Assembly (NCBI GenBank): GCA_905477785.1 | Contig: CAJQGR010000039.1 | Coordinates: forward strand, 1 to 57,418 | Direction of reading: 5' to 3' | DNA length: 57,418 nt | DNA from: an uncultured Hellea sp. | Lineage (GTDB): Bacteria; Pseudomonadota; Alphaproteobacteria; Caulobacterales; Maricaulaceae | Shown: positions 54,700 through 57,418 of the stretch, one piece after another | Layout of the letters: the number at the start of each line of letters is the position of its first letter | Position numbering within the stretch: position 1 is the first letter of the stretch | Made by a program: the position numbers and the translations under genes | Notes under the pieces: model-generated | Database searches by the model: none | Told to the model about the DNA's origin: nothing | What the model saw: the letters and a program-made list of their open reading frames with translations, nothing else

Positions 54700-55977
54700 A
54701 TGAAAATTTTTAAATTATTTGTTATTGGATGTTTTTGTTTGAGCCAATCTGCCCAGGCATATGACCTTATGGATGTTTATAAACACCTACACACTAACCC
54801 TGAATTATCGAATATGGAAAATGAAACTGCCGAATACCTTGCAGATAAAATGGAAGATTTAGGTTTTGATGTTCACAGAAGCTTTGGCGGAACTGGTGTT
54901 GTTTCTATACTCAGGAATGGGCCGGGAAAAACTATAATGGTAAGAGCTGATATGGATGGATTGCCTGTTTTGGAAACAACTGGTCTGAGCTTTGCAAGTA
55001 AGGTAGTTAAAAAAGACCGTTTTGGGGATTTATATCCCGTTATGCATGCATGTGGGCATGATGTGCATATGACAACTTTTCTAGGTACAGCTATTGAAAT
55101 GACCGATAATCTAGAGGATTGGTCTGGAACATTACTCATGATTTTACAGCCTGCTGAGGAAATTAGTCATGGTGCTAAAGACATGTTAAAATATGGTCTG
55201 TTTGATAAGTTTCCTATACCTGATTATAACCTAGCTTTACATGTTAATTCAGCAATGCCTGCTGGAACAGTCGGTATCACTTCAGGTTATGCGTTAGCTA
55301 ATGTTGATTCAGTAGATATCACAGTTAAAGGAATAGGGGGCCACGGTGCTTACCCGCAAACAACAAAAGACCCTATAGTTTTAGCATCTCAAATAGTTTT
55401 AGCTTTACAAACAATTGTATCGCGTGAAGTGGATGCTCAAGACTCTGCTGTAGTGACTGTAGGTTCAATTCACGGTGGGGCTAAACACAATATTATCGGT
55501 GAAGAGGTTAAGCTCCAGCTAACTGTAAGATCGTATTCAGATGAAACACGGAATAAATTACTTAAGTCTATAAAAAGAATTGCTAAAAATATGGGCCGTG
55601 TTGCTGGTTTGCCGGATAACAAGTTACCTGTTGTTGAGTTACAAAATGAATACACACCTTCAACTTTTAATGACCCAAAATTATCATCTAAAGCAATGAT
55701 TTATATGGGAAATGCAATTGGTAAAGAAAATGTTGTGTCAACTCCTCCGGTCATGGGAGGAGAAGACTTTGGGCGCTACGGAAGAACTATTGAAAAAGTC
55801 CCAGGTTTGATTTATTGGCTGGGTGCAGCTGATCCTGATGAATTTGAAAATTCTAGGAAAGAAGGTCGGCAAATGCCTTCATTGCATTCACCATTTTTTA
55901 AACCAAATGCCAGTATAGCCATTCCAATAGGGGTAAAAACTATGACTAAAACTGTAACAAGTTTATTTAACGAGTAA
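54700..55977 (+). CDS. M20 family amidohydrolase (exported)
   Basis: This is a zinc-dependent amidohydrolase of the IAA-amino acid/hippurate hydrolase type. Metal-binding and catalytic segments are VRADMDGLPV, MHACGHDVHM, LQPAEEISHGAKDML and MGGEDFGRYG. The N-terminus is a signal peptide (KIFKLFVIGCFCLSQSAQA), so it acts in the periplasm, which is less usual for the family. I chose ATG 54700, with a CAGG site eight bases upstream, over GTG 54691. It diverges from the M28 peptidase gene. Confidence 0.92.
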   Translation: MKIFKLFVIGCFCLSQSAQAYDLMDVYKHLHTNPELSNMENETAEYLADKMEDLGFDVHRSFGGTGVVSILRNGPGKTIMVRADMDGLPVLETTGLSFASKVVKKDRFGDLYPVMHACGHDVHMTTFLGTAIEMTDNLEDWSGTLLMILQPAEEISHGAKDMLKYGLFDKFPIPDYNLALHVNSAMPAGTVGITSGYALANVDSVDITVKGIGGHGAYPQTTKDPIVLASQIVLALQTIVSREVDAQDSAVVTVGSIHGGAKHNIIGEEVKLQLTVRSYSDETRNKLLKSIKRIAKNMGRVAGLPDNKLPVVELQNEYTPSTFNDPKLSSKAMIYMGNAIGKENVVSTPPVMGGEDFGRYGRTIEKVPGLIYWLGAADPDEFENSRKEGRQMPSLHSPFFKPNASIAIPIGVKTMTKTVTSLFNE

Positions 55978-55997
55978 TTTTTTCTGGACTTCTGCTC

Positions 55998-56017
55998 ATA
56001 TGCATATAATTGCATAT
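55998..56017 (+). promoter_or_regulatory. Inverted repeat centred on a TATAAT box (candidate operator-promoter)
   Basis: ATATGCA (55998-56004) and TGCATAT (56011-56017) are perfect inverted arms around a consensus TATAAT at 56005-56010. Any dimeric protein binding the arms would cover the -10 box of the gene at 56041. No good -35 box is found at the expected place, so the promoter may need an activator or be weak. An AAGGA ribosome-binding site follows at 56030-56034. Confidence 0.5.
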
Positions 56018-56040
56018 TAAAATTTGTTTAAGGATTCATT

Positions 56041-57000
56041 ATGTCATTACCGCCGGTTCTACAAAACTTAGAAATGCCTATCGTAGCTGCGCCCATGTTT
56101 ATTGTTTCGGGTCCCGAACTAGTAATTGCTCAGTGCAAGGCTGGTATAGTTGGATCTTTCCCTGCTTTGAATGCAAGGCCAGCGGATGAGCTAGAAAAAT
56201 GGATAGTCAGAATAAAGTTAGAGTTAGAGCAATATCAAAAAGATAATCCCGATAAAAAGGTTGCTCCTTTTGCTGTAAATCAGATTTGTCACCCTTCTAA
56301 TAACCGTTTAGCGCATGATAATGAAGTATGTCGAAAACACGAGGTTCCAATTATTATAACTAGTTTGCAAGCCAATCAGGATGTATATGACTCAACACAT
56401 AGTTATGGTGGAATTATACTTCATGATGTTGTTAATATTCGTCATTCTAAAAAAGCCCTATCGATGGGGGCTGATGGTCTAATAGCAGTTTGTTCTGGTG
56501 CAGGGGGGCACGCAGGTCGTTTGTCACCTTTTGCTTTGATACCTGAAATCCGTCAATTTCACGATGGACCACTGCTACTATCAGGTTCCATAGCAACAGG
56601 TGGCTCAGTTGCAGGTGCTTTAGCTATAGGGGCTGATTTAGCATATATAGGAACTCGCTTCATAGCCTCTAAAGAGGCAAATGCAGTCGATGGTTACAAG
56701 CAAGAGATAATTGATAGCTCAGGGGAGGATATTGTTTATTCTAGCTTATTTACTGGAGTACATGGTAATTACTTAAAGGGCTCTATTGAAAAAGCTGGAT
56801 TAGATCCTGCTAATTTACCGACAGCAGATAAGTCATCAATGAATTTTGGTTCAAGTGGAAATACGGATGCTAAGGCTTGGAAAGACATTTGGGGTGCCGG
56901 GCAGGGTGTTGGGTCAGTTCATAATGCTCCATCAATGCAAGAAATTATTGAGAGCTTTAAAGTTGAATATGCAGATGCGCAGACTAGGGTAAATGATTAG
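56041..57000 (+). CDS. Nitronate monooxygenase / 2-nitropropane dioxygenase-like flavoprotein
   Basis: This FMN-dependent TIM-barrel enzyme oxidises alkyl nitronates; the family also includes related enoyl-ACP reductase-like proteins. The 319-residue protein has MPIVAAPMFIVSGPELVIAQ at the start, GADGLIAVCSGAGGHAGR and LSGSIATGGSVAGALAIGADLAYIGTRF, the FMN phosphate-binding region. The substrate in this organism is unknown. It stands alone, with an operator-like inverted repeat upstream and a hairpin just after the stop. Confidence 0.9.
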   Translation: MSLPPVLQNLEMPIVAAPMFIVSGPELVIAQCKAGIVGSFPALNARPADELEKWIVRIKLELEQYQKDNPDKKVAPFAVNQICHPSNNRLAHDNEVCRKHEVPIIITSLQANQDVYDSTHSYGGIILHDVVNIRHSKKALSMGADGLIAVCSGAGGHAGRLSPFALIPEIRQFHDGPLLLSGSIATGGSVAGALAIGADLAYIGTRFIASKEANAVDGYKQEIIDSSGEDIVYSSLFTGVHGNYLKGSIEKAGLDPANLPTADKSSMNFGSSGNTDAKAWKDIWGAGQGVGSVHNAPSMQEIIESFKVEYADAQTRVND

Positions 57001-57002
57001 TA

Positions 57003-57028
57003 AGGTATTTATTATAATACCTCTTGGA
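57003..57028 (+). terminator. Hairpin after the nitronate monooxygenase gene
   Basis: AGGTATT (57003-57009) and AATACCT (57016-57022) form a perfect seven-base-pair stem with a six-base loop, two bases after the stop codon. Only a short CTCTT follows, so as an intrinsic terminator it would be weak. It may protect the 3' end of the transcript. Confidence 0.42.
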
Positions 57029-57109
57029 TAGTTCTTAAATTTACTTTATTGAAAACTTTTAGTATATTTAAAGTATTAAAAAGCTGATAGAATTAAATTG
57101 GAGATTGAA

Positions 57110-57418
57110 ATGTTAGAAACATACGCACCTATGGCTATTATGGCTGTTTTAGGTTTAATTTTAGGAAAAATATTATTCTCAGCAAAGCCGGATAATCAAG
57201 ATAAAACTGTTGCTTCAAAAAGTGATAGTAAAGAGGATTCTGACACCGATGAAACCTATGCGTTAGAATGGCGAAACAGATATTTAGCAGCTCGTGTAAA
57301 GTACCTTGAGGAGCGCTTGTCTGAAAAAACTTCGTCTAAAGCAAAGGCTAAAGCAAAACCTAAAGCAAAGGCTCCAGCAAAATCCAAGACAAAAGCTGCC
57401 GCTAAACCTAAAAAGTAA
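57110..57418 (+). CDS. Small membrane protein with Lys/Ala/Pro-rich histone-like tail
   Basis: I do not recognise this gene. The 102-residue product has one N-terminal hydrophobic helix (MAIMAVLGLILGKILFSA), a polar acidic linker (SDSKEDSDTDE), and a short helical stretch (ALEWRNRYLAARVKYLEERL). The basic tail of repeated KAK, KPK and AK units ends AAAKPKK. Such tails resemble the C-terminus of histone H1 and bacterial H1-like proteins and could bind DNA, RNA or another polyanion. The ATG is 57110 with GGAG at 57100-57103; TTG 57098 would add four residues. The stop codon is the last three bases of the window. Confidence 0.78.
   Translation: MLETYAPMAIMAVLGLILGKILFSAKPDNQDKTVASKSDSKEDSDTDETYALEWRNRYLAARVKYLEERLSEKTSSKAKAKAKPKAKAPAKSKTKAAAKPKK

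Noticed and set aside
1-57418. Searches by eye for CtrA sites (TTAA-N7-TTAA) in gaps, tRNA or rRNA genes, CRISPR repeats, insertion sequences and attachment sites
   Set aside because: No convincing example of any of these was found. The gaps are too short for rRNA genes, and no tRNA cloverleaf or repeat array was evident.

Overview
The window is a continuous piece of an AT-rich (roughly one third G+C by eye) alphaproteobacterial chromosome. The placement rests on gene order: nuoG-N followed by birA, coaX, rnj, mce, a DUF1467 gene, proS and lolCD; then dnaE; then rpsB-tsf-pyrH-frr-uppS-cdsA-dxr-rseP-bamA-ompH-lpxD-fabZ-lpxA-lpxI-lpxB; then gltA-gltX-lexA and the trp genes. It is supported by a LexA operator of the alphaproteobacterial GTTC-N7-GTTC type, LpxI instead of LpxH, and the short alphaproteobacterial form of ProRS. 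Tight packing, short intergenic gaps and AT-richness suggest a free-living marine lineage with a compact genome (SAR116-, PS1- or OCS116-like). That last step is inference; I cannot name the species.

Layout. 1-9475 (+): respiratory complex I genes nuoG (5' end cut by the window edge and apparently frameshifted in an A6 run) to nuoN. 9477-16886 (+): biotin ligase, type III pantothenate kinase, RNase J, methylmalonyl-CoA epimerase, a DUF1467 membrane protein, prolyl-tRNA synthetase and the LolC/D lipoprotein exporter. 16917-18218 (-): an APC-family amino acid permease. 18265-21919 (+): a LexA-box promoter driving a 30-residue membrane micropeptide and then dnaE, the replicative polymerase. 21983-23542 (+): a BCCT transporter. 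23577-38329 (+): a long cluster for translation factors, UMP kinase, isoprenoid and phospholipid synthesis, outer-membrane assembly and lipid A synthesis, opening with a pseudoknot-like rpsB leader. 38331-48416 (-): citrate synthase, glutamyl-tRNA synthetase, LexA, a crotonase, trpC-D-G-E and a PpiD-like chaperone. 48536-51068 (+): triosephosphate isomerase, a PQQ-type sugar dehydrogenase and a beta carbonic anhydrase. 51079-54603 (-): VOC protein, GST, glycosyltransferase-like protein and an M28 peptidase lipoprotein. 54700-57418 (+): an exported M20 amidohydrolase, a nitronate monooxygenase-like enzyme and a membrane protein with a histone-like Lys/Ala/Pro tail that stops on the last base of the window.

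Most genes are housekeeping. The most interesting signal is regulatory. Two promoters, for lexA and for the micropeptide upstream of dnaE, share one architecture: a TTGAC(A/T) -35 box and a TAGAAC -10 box embedded in a perfect GAAC-N7-GAAC operator. The micropeptide has the size, membrane topology and SOS control expected of SidA, the Caulobacter division inhibitor, and it may place dnaE under LexA as well. Other candidate regulatory elements are the rpsB leader, a three-segment RNA switch before pyrH, a 16-bp palindrome between ppiD and tpiA, and an inverted repeat centred on a TATAAT box before the nitronate monooxygenase gene. No tRNA or rRNA genes, insertion sequences, prophage genes or CRISPR arrays were seen, and no gene-free stretch exceeds 300 bases.
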